Under the pieces are notes generated by a model. It ran no database searches, was not told where the DNA came from, and saw only the letters and a program-made list of their open reading frames with translations. A DNA stretch of 64,000 bases. Source: Lagopus muta (taxonomy: Eukaryota > Chordata > Aves > Galliformes > Phasianidae). The stretch covers positions 14,539,531 to 14,603,530 of the forward strand of contig NC_064448.1 in the NCBI RefSeq assembly GCF_023343835.1, in the 5' to 3' direction. The number at the start of each line of letters is the position of its first letter. Within the stretch, counting starts at the first letter, position 1. Both the position numbers and the translations under genes were made by a program. Positions 12,944 through 42,469 of this stretch are shown one piece after another.

Positions 12944-13061
12944 TGCAGGGTTCACCAAGCTCCAGTCATGGTCTGCATCTGGATGGTATAGACCTCAGAG
13001 TCAGGAGCAGCATTGCTTGTACTGAACCTGCTGCACTCATCCCTTCTTATGGTTGTGCCAG
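12944..13061 (+). other. L3MBTL1: Possible L3MBTL1 5' untranslated exon
   Basis: A pyrimidine tract and CAG at 12930-12943 form a strong acceptor, and CAG|GTAAGA at 13062 is a strong donor. That bounds a 118-base exon directly upstream of the first coding exon, which itself follows a CAG acceptor at 13290-13292. ATGs here are followed by early stops or are out of frame with the main start, so they would be upstream ORFs. This is inferred from splice signals only. Confidence 0.4.
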
Positions 13062-13319
13062 GTAAGATAAAAACCTTGATGTTCACAGGCTGGAATCATA
13101 TAACATGGGCTTTACTAGGTCATGTTGTGACTTTCATGATCTTCTCTGTTGGGATAAATGGGCCTTTAGTACATCTTAGAGAAATGCCTCCTGGAAGGTG
13201 GTGGAAAGAGAAGGCCCATTTTTCATGGTTTCTTTTTCACTCCTTTGTTGTGTTGATACTACCAACTTGATTTCTTTCTTGCTGGCTTCCAGTGTCTCAC
13301 TCTGTACCCACGCAAGGTG

Positions 13320-31308
<17,989 letters not shown>

Positions 31309-33986
31309 CTTTTCTTGGCCCCACTGGGACCTTCCTTCAGCACTGGTGCTGCCAAACTGCCTGGCCAGGACAGAGACCCCTCTGAGTGCCCTCAGCTTGT
31401 TGTGTCCTGCAGCATCTCCTACAGTCTATCTCCTGTCTCCTCCCTCACTCTTTCTCCATGCCACCTCTCTGCTCCAGCGCTGGGCACAGACTGACCACAA
31501 GCTGCAGAGACAGGGAGTGGATGTGGGACTGCTGTAGTGCAAAAGCTGCCCTGATACCCCTCTGTGACTGCACCCATTTGGGGTGTGATCAAGGGTGGGG
31601 AAGCGGTGCAGAGGTTGTAACAGCTGGAGGCTGACAGCTCAGCTTAAGCCACCGAGGTAAGGGAAAGGACTGACTGCATACATGCTTGAAGGCTGGTCTT
31701 TGCTCAACAACTGGGAGACATTTTTGTTCTTTTTTTTTTCTTGTGTTTTTCTCTGGGGGATTAGATACTCTAAAGGAGCTTCTGCTCACTTTGCCTTTTT
31801 GTCTTTCAGTTCTTGTGACTCAAGGCTAGATGATAACTTTGCTTTGTCCCTCACTGTGCCGAAAAGCAGTGGCCTCATCTCCTGCTCTTTCTGGCAAGCA
31901 GTGTGTCCTGGCTGCAGCTCTGCCTATGACCGTCTGTGTTTTGCTCTTTACAGAGAGGTCTGGTGGGGCTAGGGCTGGGTGACTGTAGAACAAGCTCCAT
32001 TTCCTCTTGTGCAAGCTGTCTTCATCAGCATCTCTGTGGGAGAAAGAGTGGTTGGTTAAATTGTTTCCCTTTCAGCAGTTAAAAAACCCTTTGCAAGGGA
32101 GAGTCAAGCCTACTTTGGTCCATGTTTTAAGGGCAAAGCCCTTTCTAGAGCTGAGGCAGCTGCAGAGGGCAAAAAAATATTCACAGGCAGAATGAGGGCT
32201 TTGTTCCAAAGGCATTCTTGGCCTGGCTTGATCAGTCCTGCCAAGCTGCCTTCTCCCCCATTTTGCCTTTGTGTGGTCCCTGGGCATTCCTGTATGAAGA
32301 GCAGGATCCCTTGCTGTTCCTGGATTTCTTCCCTTCAAAACCAAAAGGAAGTTGGTTTGTTTGTTTTTTTCCTGTTCTGCATTTTTCTAATATATGATTT
32401 TTCCAGCAAGGATGCATGCACTTTGGAAATGCTCGTGTAGCACTCTCCCCTGTAAAAGAGCAGTGTTGTGGAAGAAGACCCTTTCTTCAGATATTCCATG
32501 TGTCCCCTTGGGATGAGGCCCTGAAGCACTCACATGGCACTCACTGTGGTCTGCCATCCTTATGTGCACAGCTGCTGCAGGTGGTGTTGGAGCAGCAGAG
32601 TGTCAGTGCTGCGCTGCAGGGCAGCCACATACCCCAAGGGCTCTCCAAAGTCTGCAGCGATGTGACCCCTTAAGTCCCACACTCGCTTTCTTTCCCATTC
32701 CCAGGAATGACACACCAGTAGCAAAATATTTTTTCCTCCTTTCCCAGTGTCCAAAGACAGAGATGAGGTGTCTTAGCAAGTGCACCAGCAATGTGTGGGG
32801 CAGAACTGCCTTGGGAGCCACTGTCATACCTGAGTCAATGTGTTCTAGGCTTCCCATTGAAATGTAGCATTTTGACTCTTTATTTCTGAATATTTGAGAT
32901 TGCATTTGACCTGCTGTTGCAATGTCTGCTGCCTGCTCTTAATGCAGCTAGTCTGTGTATTTATTTATTTTGTCAGTGCTTGGGTTTGACTAGACAGCTC
33001 TGTCATCTTTTCAAGAACTGCACCATGGTCTGTTGTGGAGAGAGGGTGAGTGGGAGGGGATATCTGTGTCCCACAGTGAACTCCTCCAGTCACTCTTGAT
33101 TTGCAGTAAAGGTCCCCAAATTGGTCTCCAGCTATTAGGAAGCTTTCCTGGGCCACCGTGCATTGGGAAAGAGGAAGAGCAGTCCCAGGACCTTCAGCTG
33201 TCAGAGTCTTCATGCAGACCACATTGAGACATCTTCAGGTGTGGTCTGGGATGGAATAGCTCCTGTTTGGCTCTTGTTACCCACGTGCAGCACTTGGTTA
33301 TTGAGCTTATAGGGGAGCAACTTAGGAAAGAATCCTGTTCTTATCTACTGACTTATGCTGTCACTCCTCCTCATGGGGAAGTGACTAAGTGTTGGTCCTG
33401 GGTGCTAGGAGAGGAATGTCAGATCTGAAACCAGTGTGAATGATGGACAGCCTTGTTTAAAATGGGGCTGTTCTGCAGAGCAGAGGTGCTGGTGAATTCA
33501 GAAGATACTTGCTGAAGAAGAACTACTCTGATGTTGAGTGTAATCAAGCTGTACTCTGCCTGGGCAACAGCAAAACAGGCAGAGGTGTGTGCTCCAGACT
33601 GTGCCAGCCTTCGGCATCAGCAGGAAGCTGTGCCCATGGGGTAATCCTCTCCTGGGCTCTTTTGACCTCCCTGTAAGGTCTGGTGGCACAGCTTGATCCT
33701 AGGTCCCTGCTGGGCTGGTACTCTGCCCGGGAGCAGCTGCCAGGAAAACCAGTGCCATTGGAAAGGTGACATGTGGAGTGATGGTCTCTATCACTCACTT
33801 GTCTGCTGTCTTGAGCCTCAGCCTATGGCCTCCTAGGCTGACTCCTCTCAGCCCTCCGGGTACAAATCTTGTGCACTGGTTTAGGTGAGAGACTCCCAGG
33901 GTCTGCAGATTGTTAAGGGCTATTTGCTGTTAAAGCTTATAAGCTTTTTTTTATTCCTTTAGAATTGGAAACCAAGCCCAAAGCAT

Positions 33987-34019
33987 TGTGTGTGTGTGTG
34001 TCTGTGTGTGTGTGTGTGT
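33987..34019 (+). repeat. (TG)n microsatellite
   Basis: A nearly pure TG repeat of about 33 bases with one C interruption, inside the presumed L3MBTL1 3' UTR. Confidence 0.9.
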
Positions 34020-35304
34020 ATAGGTTTTTGTGGGTACTAGTGTGGAAAAATCACAGAACAATGTCCTACAGTGTTGGTGTGACACTGTTTAATTGTGGTG
34101 GTCTCAGGCCATGGAGGTGGCCCAGGGTCTCCAGCAATGGATTCTCCATTAGCAGAAGTTGTCACTGGTCCCAGGAGGGAATCCAGGAAGAAGAAAGTTT
34201 AAATTTAATTTAGCAAGTCCTATGTCTCCACAGAGCATTGCATGGGAGCCCCCTTTCAGAGAGCCTCAGGACCAAGGCAGAAGGACCAAAGTTTCTTTTC
34301 CTTCTCACCAGACTAAACTCCTTGCAGGGATATTCAGTGCCATGTCTCTGAGAAGCTGGAGTGGACATAGGCTGCATTGTGCCCACGGGTTCTCTGTGGT
34401 CTTCCTGAGACATGTGACCACAGCCAAAGTTTCTAAGTCAGCGAAGGGTTTTAAAGTCAAATGTATTTTTCAGTAAAGTCTCCCTTTTCCCCCTTCTCTC
34501 CCCAGAGTCTGTGCTCCCATCATCCATGTTTTCTGCTTTAGCCATATGAGTTGTTCCACCACACACTTTGGCATCTTCTGGGGTGACTAGTCCACTGGTG
34601 ACTCTGTACACGGGCACAATTGGAGCCTCTTGAGAAAGGTGCTTCTCCTTCCTTGTGGAAACGAGCAGCACTGTGATGGGCTGAGGCTGAGGTCTCTGTT
34701 TCTTTGAGAACAGCCAACCTGAAGCTCAGTGAGGAGTGACTATGTCTGCCCTATGGGAGAACAAGTTCTCTAGGAGGGTCTATGGCTTAGGACATCTGCC
34801 TCCTGCAGAGGCAAATCTGGGGACTTGGGCAATGAAAGGAGCTGGGGAAGAAGAGGGAGCCATGAGATAAATGTGGCTCGACTACTACTCTTCTGTTCCT
34901 CCTCGCTTCTTAACCTGTTGGGGAGGGACTGCTTGATCCATTGGGGAGGAAAATAACTGAAGGCTACAGCCTAGCTCCATCCCTGCGGCCCATTTCTTCC
35001 TACTTGGGGGGAGAAAAAGGCGGAATATGTGGAATATGTGATATGATAACAAAGACTTTTTGCACTTTCATTCATTTTGCACTTGTTTTTATTTTTTATT
35101 ATATATATATTTTTTTTATATTTGCACATCCCCTTTGTGTTTTCATAACAAAAATATTTTTGTTGTAGCCAGTGAAGCTATTCTGAAATTTGTGTCCTGA
35201 CTATATAGAAGTTTAAAGGTTTTATATATATAAATTTATATCTACATAAAATAAATTTATATATATAGATCATGGTGTGATGTGTTATGTTAGTGTTTTA
35301 AAAT

Positions 35305-35310
35305 AATAAA
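35305..35310 (+). terminator. Polyadenylation signal AATAAA
   Basis: A canonical hexamer in an AT-rich stretch downstream of L3MBTL1. A second copy lies at 35250-35255. Either could end the L3MBTL1 transcript. Confidence 0.45.
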
Positions 35311-35761
35311 TGAATGTGAGCAATGGAAGTCAGTGCAGCTGGAGATCACTTATTCAGCCCCACTCCCTCTCCCAGCCTCAGACTCGAGCTGCTCGCAGTA
35401 GGGGAGGGGGGTACCATCCCTCCTCTGAACAGGGGGGAAATGAAGGCACAGAGCGCTGCTGTGGGAACCTGTCCCAGGAGCCCACCCCCTGCCATTGGGT
35501 CCCCAGGCCATACAGAGCTCAAAGTCACTCTGAACCTTGCCCCATCCCACAAAGGTGACTGCTGGAAGCAGCAAGAAAAGGAAGGGATGGTCTATTTCAT
35601 CATAAAGGACTTAAGGAGAAATATCCCATTACTGGTTTCAGGTGGGAGGATGCCCATTACAGGGAGCTCTGTGTGCTGGGCACGTACTGACTTAGCCCTT
35701 CAATCTAGGTGGCCGTGGCAGCATGACCTCCCATCTGGGTGGTCCAGAGGGGAGCTGTGTC

Positions 35762-38313
35762 TCATTCCAGGGGCAGCAGCTGTCCTGGTGTGTTCCTTCG
35801 GCTGTTCACGGCCTCAGCTACCATCAGCCCCAGCAGGATCAGGACCTCCACCTCAAGGGCCAGGTGCACCATGTTGCTCCAGGTATAATTGCAGGGGATG
35901 GAAAGGACAGTCACTGGAATTCCAGGGGAAAATGGGGACCTCTAGGAGGAACCGGAGGGTCCAGGGAGTTCCCAGAGCAAAGGACTCCCATGGGTGCAAC
36001 AGGTCATCCAAGCGGACAAAGGGGAGACACAGGGGGCTCCCAGGGCAAGCAGACTAAGTAACATGCTGGGGAGTCCTGGGCTAAAGAGGAATAGGTTCAC
36101 AGGGAACAAAGAGGATCCCCAAGGGCTTCTGTCTGCCCCCACTTTCCACATCACTGCTCCTGGGGAAGTGCACCTACCCACAGTCTCTGACCTGCCACCC
36201 AACCCAGTGCGTCCTGGCACTGAGGATGAAGAGGTTAATGAGAACACAGAGCTGGACCTCGCCTACAACTGTCAGCCAGATGCTGCTGCTGGGCTGTGAT
36301 GAGATGTACCGCTGTGACCAGGGACAGTAGCTGCAGGTGTGGGTCCCACCATTGTGCCCCATCACATGGGGTACTACAAAGGTGGCCATGTTGCTTCCTT
36401 GCTCTATAACCCCTACAATCTCCCAGTTCTTCCAGAAGTGAAACTGGGCACTCTGGACTCCACTGGTGCACTGCAGTGTTACACTGCTCCCCAGCTGGAC
36501 ACTTCAGAGACAGGCTGGGCCTGACCAGTTGTGATCTGTCAGGAGGGGACAAGTGAGGCACTTGGAAAGGGACAGGACATTGCAACCACTTTCTCATTCT
36601 TACCCCAAGTTGCCCCAAGGGGCAGAACATCCTCTCCATGCTACTGGGGGGAAGCCCCCAGTCCAAAGTCCAAGTTTTTCCAGCAACTCAGGTACTGAGG
36701 ACAGCCTTTGGTGTGCCTGCAGGTCCCCAGACCCAGCCTGGGGTCACAGCTGTATTTCATGCTCTCACCAGTAGCTCAACAAAGGGGCTGAGTTGCGAAA
36801 GGTTGCTGGGGTCAGATTCATTCCCATAGTGGGGAGGCATGGGCTTCCCCATCTTCTCAGGCTACCTGAGTGATGGTGAACGTTGCCATGCTCTTGACTG
36901 GCCGGGCTCTCTGCTGGATGCTGACATTCCTAGACTTGTACAGCAACATGACTGATGGCACTGACGCATGCAGTGGACTGTGGCTGATGTCCCCAGAATG
37001 GCACCTTCCTGACGAGTCACAGAGCTGGAGGGCCAGGGGAGCAGTGACTCTGGGCACAGGCTCAGGTAGCAGCTCTCAGAACTGGATGAGACCAGGCAGC
37101 CCCTCCACCTCAGCACTGAATGCTTTCCCTGACATCCACCATGCAAACAGTGTGCCAGATACATTATGTCTATAGATTACCTATAGCTACTCAAAAGAGC
37201 TGACAAGACTCAAAGACATCTGAAGGAAGCTGTAATCTTCTACTTACGCCCCTGTTACAGCTGCTTTGTTCCTCTACCTCCTTGTTTCTAGTTCCACAGG
37301 ATGTGGCTGAAGAGGTGTTCTCTCACTTTTCACCACTAGTTCCAGTGTATTGCTAACTCCTGACCAGTTGATTGGAGTTCCCTCAGTGTAGTACTGGCAG
37401 CTGTAGCAGCCTCCCTTGCTGTGATCCGCCCAGGAGAGGTAGAAATCTGTGTATTCCACTGAAATTTTGAGGGCAGTTGCCTGGCCCTCCAGGTATAGGA
37501 AACAGCTTTGGAGTGTTTGATGGTGCAGTGGAGCATAATGTCAGATCCTGCAGCGACCTAATGACTGGGCAGAACAGAGAGAACAGGCTTAGGAAGACAA
37601 CTGTGTGGGGAGAGGAGAAGACATGAGAAGTTTCATAGGAGCCATTGGGTTTCCATAACTCCACCACCTGACTCAGGCAGAGGTGATGATCATCTCTACC
37701 ACTCCAAGCCAGGAAAAAGGGGAAAAATCTTGCCCATCATGTGGATGGCGAAGTGGCTGTTTGTGCCCCCGTCTGCCCAACTTGAAGGGTCTTGGCACAT
37801 CCCTCACCTTCCACTCTGACTTCCATGGTGTCATGCAAGTCAGCACAGTTTCATTGCCTCCATCCACATATTGGCAGCTGACCTCTGTCCATTGGGGCGG
37901 CCTGAGAGAAGGAGAACTCAGCTGTGCTATCAAGTAGCTCCAGGGTACAGAGCTGGTACCCATCCTTGTACAGTACCATGTTCCCACCATGGCACAGATA
38001 CCTGCAAAAGATGGTGGTAGAGTCTCCCAGTGGGATCACCCAAGGTGGCTGCAGGAAGATGGAGATTGTGGGGGCACCTGCAGAGACTGAGAAGTTGTCA
38101 GATGGACAGGTAAGGCCCAGTTTTCCACTGCCATGTAGTGTGCCTGAAGCCAGTTCCATACCCCATCTCTATACAGGGATGGGTTTTGTTCTGTGGGGCT
38201 AAGGAAGAGCCCTGGGAGATGGATTAAGGCTCAGAGATGCATCCAAATTCCTTATCCATCCACCACATAATACTCACTTGTTGTAGCCTTACTCTGTGCA
38301 ACCAGCCAGACAC
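35762..38313 (-). pseudogene. Decayed ggFcR-like (LRC-type) Ig receptor
   Basis: The minus strand keeps the layout of an activating LRC-type receptor. A 36-base leader mini-exon (38278-38313, ending WLVAQSKA) is followed by four C2-type Ig exons at about 37808-38077, 37327-37600, 36769-37078 and 36268-36535, then a stalk, membrane and short-tail exon at about 35762-35895. Ig marks include LGDSTTIFC, SDIMLHCTIKHSK, GGCYSCQYY, GTSATVHC and GSSVTLQC. The frame is broken near 37880, 37500, 36960, 36855 and 36495, with a TAG at 37558-37560. The membrane motif reads NMVH where activating relatives have N-x-x-R, losing the charge that pairs with the Fc gamma chain. Exon 1 with the start codon was not found. 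Chicken ggFcR, an IgY receptor, is reported as a lone LRC-like gene on chromosome 20. This is probably its relic or a relative. Sequencing indels are less likely, because neighbouring genes read cleanly. Confidence 0.72.
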
Positions 38314-38319
38314 CTGCCA

Positions 38320-39950
38320 AGATAAATGGTTGTGTAATCGTCTGTGGAGTCTCTGAGCACATCGTGACCCCCGCTGATAGTCCATACAACCAATGACACT
38401 CACTGAAGGCTAGCACACAGGCTGTAGGAAGTATCACACTTCTCTTGTGTCTTTCAACTGAAGCAGGGTTTCTTCGAATGAAGATGCCGGCAGGAGACAC
38501 TAAACCTGTTCTTTTGCAGAGAGATTGCTTCATTTGGGTCCCATCAGGAGTGTCACAGGCCACTTTCTGCCCCATGGAAAGTGTGTTTCTGAAGTGCAGG
38601 GCTGGGAAGGTCAAACTGGAACCAGAACGTCCCAGTCAACTCTCCTGGGACTGGACACCTGTGATAACCTGATTTGTTCCTTGGGCTCTTTGTTTCTATT
38701 TCTTTGCTCTGCATTCTTTACTCTGAATTCTTGGGGAAATGACTGCTCTCAACTCTTGCGAGAGAATGTTTTGCAAGTCAGACTGGGGGAAGAAATGACT
38801 CGTGGCTCCTTGCAGATTTCAGTGAGAAAGCCTGAGCAAAAAAATAGTGCAATTAAATTGCTCTTTTTTTAAGACAGGGATACAATAACAAATGAATTTT
38901 ACTCTCCTTCAGAGACTGGGCACCACACTTTCCTGTATTATCAGTGGATGCTGAACGGATTTTCCTACAACAAGCTGCACAAATCCTGTCTGTGAAGGTG
39001 CTCAATAAAATTGACTTACTGTTTGTATTCTTCTTTTTTTATTATTATGATTGGTGTGTGCCACTAAAACAGCTATTTTATTAATTGTTTGATTTTGGGC
39101 CTGGTTTTTGCCAATAGATGCAAAAACATATATCAAGTTCAAAAGAGTAAACTTGTTTTTATTGTTCATTTCAAGATAATACAAAAAATAAGCAATAGAC
39201 TAGAAATAAGTCAATGCTATAAGTCATTACTATACAGCAAAAGTCATAATGATTAAGAGAGCAATGGCCCCAGTACTTTACCATCATCCAGATCTGCAAT
39301 TGCTGAGGAGCCCTGGTTACAGCAAGGATTTGCAGAGTCTTTCCTGGCAACTGGGAGGTCTTAAATGATGTGTCTATCCATAGGTGAGTTCTCCAGTATT
39401 GCTGTAAGAGGGTCCAGCTTTTACACTGCTGAATAAACAAGCTTACCTAACTTCAAGGATGTAAACAGCTGGTTTCATTCTCCTTTTGGATTCCACCCTG
39501 GGCCTGGTCAAGGGAGGAACCAAGGGAGTTTGTGTACTTGGCCTTGATATCATGCTTCGAAACAAGCAAAAATTAATACATTCATATAATATTTTATCTA
39601 AGTTATATATCCTGCTAATGAGACAGTTTATTTAAGCTATGTATTTTGCTAATAATCAAATAGTAATGTCATATAACGCTTTGTTGAGAGGTTCACCTAG
39701 AGGCCAGCATTCGTTCAGGGCCCATTGTTCAGGCCTTAGCACTCCAGGTCTGTCTCACTGAAGTCGAGGAAGATCTCTGCACCATATAATGCCCCTGCTG
39801 TGATTTAACACTGGTAGGAAGCTGAGCACCACTGTCTCACTCCCAGCACTCAGAACTAATAACAGCTGGAGCAATGAGAGTTAAAAAGAGGAGTAAAAAT
39901 ACCTTCCTCTATCTGAATGGCACAAAGGGATTGGAAATGGGGGTTGTGGT
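38320..39950. other. Intergenic, AT-rich, unresolved repeats
   Basis: Several AATAAA/TTTATT boxes and AT-rich stretches suggest old LTR-type repeats, but no borders or retroviral frames are recognisable. No host exon was seen after the receptor relic. Confidence 0.35.
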
Positions 39951-39959
39951 CAGTCCAGA

Positions 39960-40620
39960 ACACTTATCTCTGCCAACTGTTCACTGTCAGTCTTCCTTTG
40001 CTTTGGCATGGAGTATCTTCCCATGGGATGCAATCCTTCCTGGTCCCTGTGCAAGCTGCGGTTCTTTGAAAACTGCCCCAGTATGGGTCCATAAGACAGG
40101 GTTCATCCTTCCAAGGCAGTCTACTTCAGAGCAGGTCCCCACGGGCTGCAGCTCCATCCCAGGCCCTGCGGGGCTCAGTGGGCTGCACCTTCTTCAGTCC
40201 ACGTCCACTGCTGCACCGCAGGTTCCCCCATGGCTGCAAGGGGAGATCTGCTCCGTGCAGTGCCGTGGGCAGCAGGGGGATGGCCTGCTCCACCGTGGGC
40301 CTCTCCTGGGCTGCAGGGAGCTGCTGCTCTGTGCCCGGGGCGCCTGACCTCCTTCTGCACTGACCTTGGTGGCCGTAGGGCTGCTTCCCTCTCATGTCTC
40401 ACTCCTCTCTCCCAGCAGCATTTTTTTCCCTTCTCACATCTGCTCTCACAGGGGCACTTGGCACCACTCATGGCTCAGGTCTGGCCAGCAGCAGGTTCCT
40501 TTTGGAGCTGCCAGGATCTGGTTCTGATCTGATCTAAGGCAGCTTCTAGGCTCTGCTCACACCCCTGCAGTGCCCTGCTACCAAAACCTTATCACATAAA
40601 CCCAATACAATTCCCCCACT
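39960..40620. repeat. LTR-retroelement-derived repeat
   Basis: The stretch from about 40120 to 40610, GC-rich and ending in CCAAAACCTTATCACATAAA, resembles a dispersed repeat I associate with avian endogenous retrovirus-like elements. No retroviral gene is readable. The identification rests on recollection and needs a repeat library. Confidence 0.4.
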
Positions 40621-40839
40621 GAGAAGAGCATACAGAGCAGTCTACAGAACCTCAGTAATCATTTTAGAAGAGCAGGAGCAGACGCCTGGAAAAGCTCAAC
40701 TGGATGTCAAGCCTACACACAGATGGGGGGAGCTGATGTACCATGTCTAGGGTACGTGTCCTCCCAGTGAGCTGGAAAGCTGAGAAGGAATTGCCTCAGT
40801 GCCCCAGCCTTGAGAATATTAAGAGGTGCATAGGGAAGG

Positions 40840-42400
40840 GAGGAGCTGGACTTTCTTCCCTTTCTTAAAAATGGGAGTGATGTTTTCCTTTTTCCAGTCA
40901 ACAGGGATTTCACCTGCCAGCCACAATTTGATGGAGAGTGGCTTAGCAACCACATCAGCCAGCTCCTCTAGGGCCATGGGACGTATGCCATCTTGTCCCA
41001 TTGACTTGTACACATTCAGTCTCACGAGGTGGTCTTTGACTTACTCTGCTGTTACAGTGGGGGGAATTTTGCTCCCACAGTTCCCGCCAAGAAGTTAAGA
41101 GATGTGAGGTTCAGGGATGTGAGAGACATGAGAATCCTGACTGCCAGTGAAGACTGAGGCAAAAATCTCCATGAGTACCTCAGCCTTCTCCATGTCTGTT
41201 GTAGCCAGTTCTCCCTTCACAGTTATCATAGAGGGCATGCTCTCCTTGGCCTGTCTCTTCTGACAAAAGTACCTACAGAATCCCTTCTTGTTTTTTACAT
41301 CCCAAGTAAAGGGCAGTTCCATCTGTGCTTTGGCTTTCATTATTCCATCCCTGCACATCCATACGGAATCCCTATATTCTTTCTGGACTACATGTTTTTG
41401 CTTCCATTGTCTATACCTGTCCTTCTTATCCCACAGTTTGACCAGCAGGTCCTGGCCAAGCTATGTTAGTTTCCTGCCTCCTCTGTTTGTTTTCCTCTAC
41501 TGGGGAACAGAGAGCTCTTGCACTCTCAGAAAGGCATCCTTAAAGAGTAGCCAGCTTTGTTCCACTCCTTTGTCACTAAGACACAGCTTCCCAGAGGATC
41601 TCACCCAGCATCCATTAAGTAGTCTGAAGTGCGCTCTCCTAATTTTGCTTTTTGCCAGGCCTATCCTTATCAAGATGACATTCTACCAGGGCATGTTCAC
41701 TACTGCCTAGGGTGTCTCCAGTCTTAACCTCTTTCATTAGCTCCTCTAAGTTGGTGAGCACCAGGTTCAGAAATGCTTCACCCCTGGTTGACATGTCTAA
41801 TACCTGGACCAGGAAGTAATGGTTAACACACTCAAGGAGTCTTCAAGATTGCTTGCAGCCTGCTGTATCGTTTTCCAGTAGACATTTGGGTAGTTGAAAT
41901 CCCCTATCAAGATGAGAGCCTATGAGTATGACACTTCCTGCAGTTGAAGCAAGAAGGCTTCATCCACAGGTTCCTTCTGATCAGCCTGTAGTAGACCACA
42001 ATCACTAGATGTCCTTTATTGGTTCAGTCCCTGATTTTCACCCACCGACTCTCAACATGATCCTGACTGTTTCTCAGAGGCAGCTCTTTGTCCTTTATCC
42101 ACCTCTTAATAACATAGAGGGCAAATGCCCCACACTTCTTTCCCTGCCTATCTCTTCTGTAAAGCTTGCAGCCCTCCAATCATCATGCTCAGTTATGTGA
42201 ATCATCCTACCACATCTCTGTGATTACAATTAGGTCATACGATTCTAACTGTCCCACGGCTCACAGCTCTTCCTGCCTATTACCCAGGCTGCATGCTTTG
42301 GGGTACAGGCTAATAGCTGGGTTATTGGCAATATTATGTTCTCTGAGGTGTCCTCACGAGATCCTTTGGGACAATTAAGAGATCTTTCCCTGCTGTTTCC
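40840..42400 (-). mobile_element. Old CR1 LINE, endonuclease plus 5' RT region
   Basis: On the minus strand the order is: an HAAWVIGRK endonuclease N-terminal block near 42280; a region resembling the GDFN endonuclease catalytic segment near 41900; an AKSKIRRAHF-type segment near 41660; the WDVKNKKGFCRYFCQKRQAK linker at about 41300; then VYKSMGQDGIRP and GEIPVDWKKENITPIFKKG near 40900. Many stops and shifts show a much older copy than those at 45 and 57 kb. The catalytic half of the reverse transcriptase is missing. Confidence 0.8.
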
Positions 42401-42469
42401 TAAAGTGAGAGTTCCCCAGCACTTCTCTGTCACACAGAAAAAAATCCCATTCCCCTGTTAGAAATAGCC

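Larger units (their letters stand above)
31309..35330 (+). other. L3MBTL1: Probable long 3' UTR of L3MBTL1
   Basis: After the TGA at 31306-31308 there are about 4 kb with no CR1 or LTR insertion and no other gene, ending in an AT-rich stretch with AATAAA at 35250-35255 and 35305-35310. Lack of repeats in an otherwise repeat-dense window and the terminal signals suggest transcribed 3' UTR. Its true length needs transcript data. Shorter forms remain possible. Confidence 0.45.

Noticed and set aside
13317-13319. GTG in frame just before the L3MBTL1 ATG as an alternative start
   Set aside because: A near-cognate start is unnecessary, because ATG at 13320 follows directly and matches the expected N-terminal length.
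35323-36057. Plus-strand frame of 244 codons
   Set aside because: It runs antisense to the tail exon of the Ig-receptor relic and shows no family motif.
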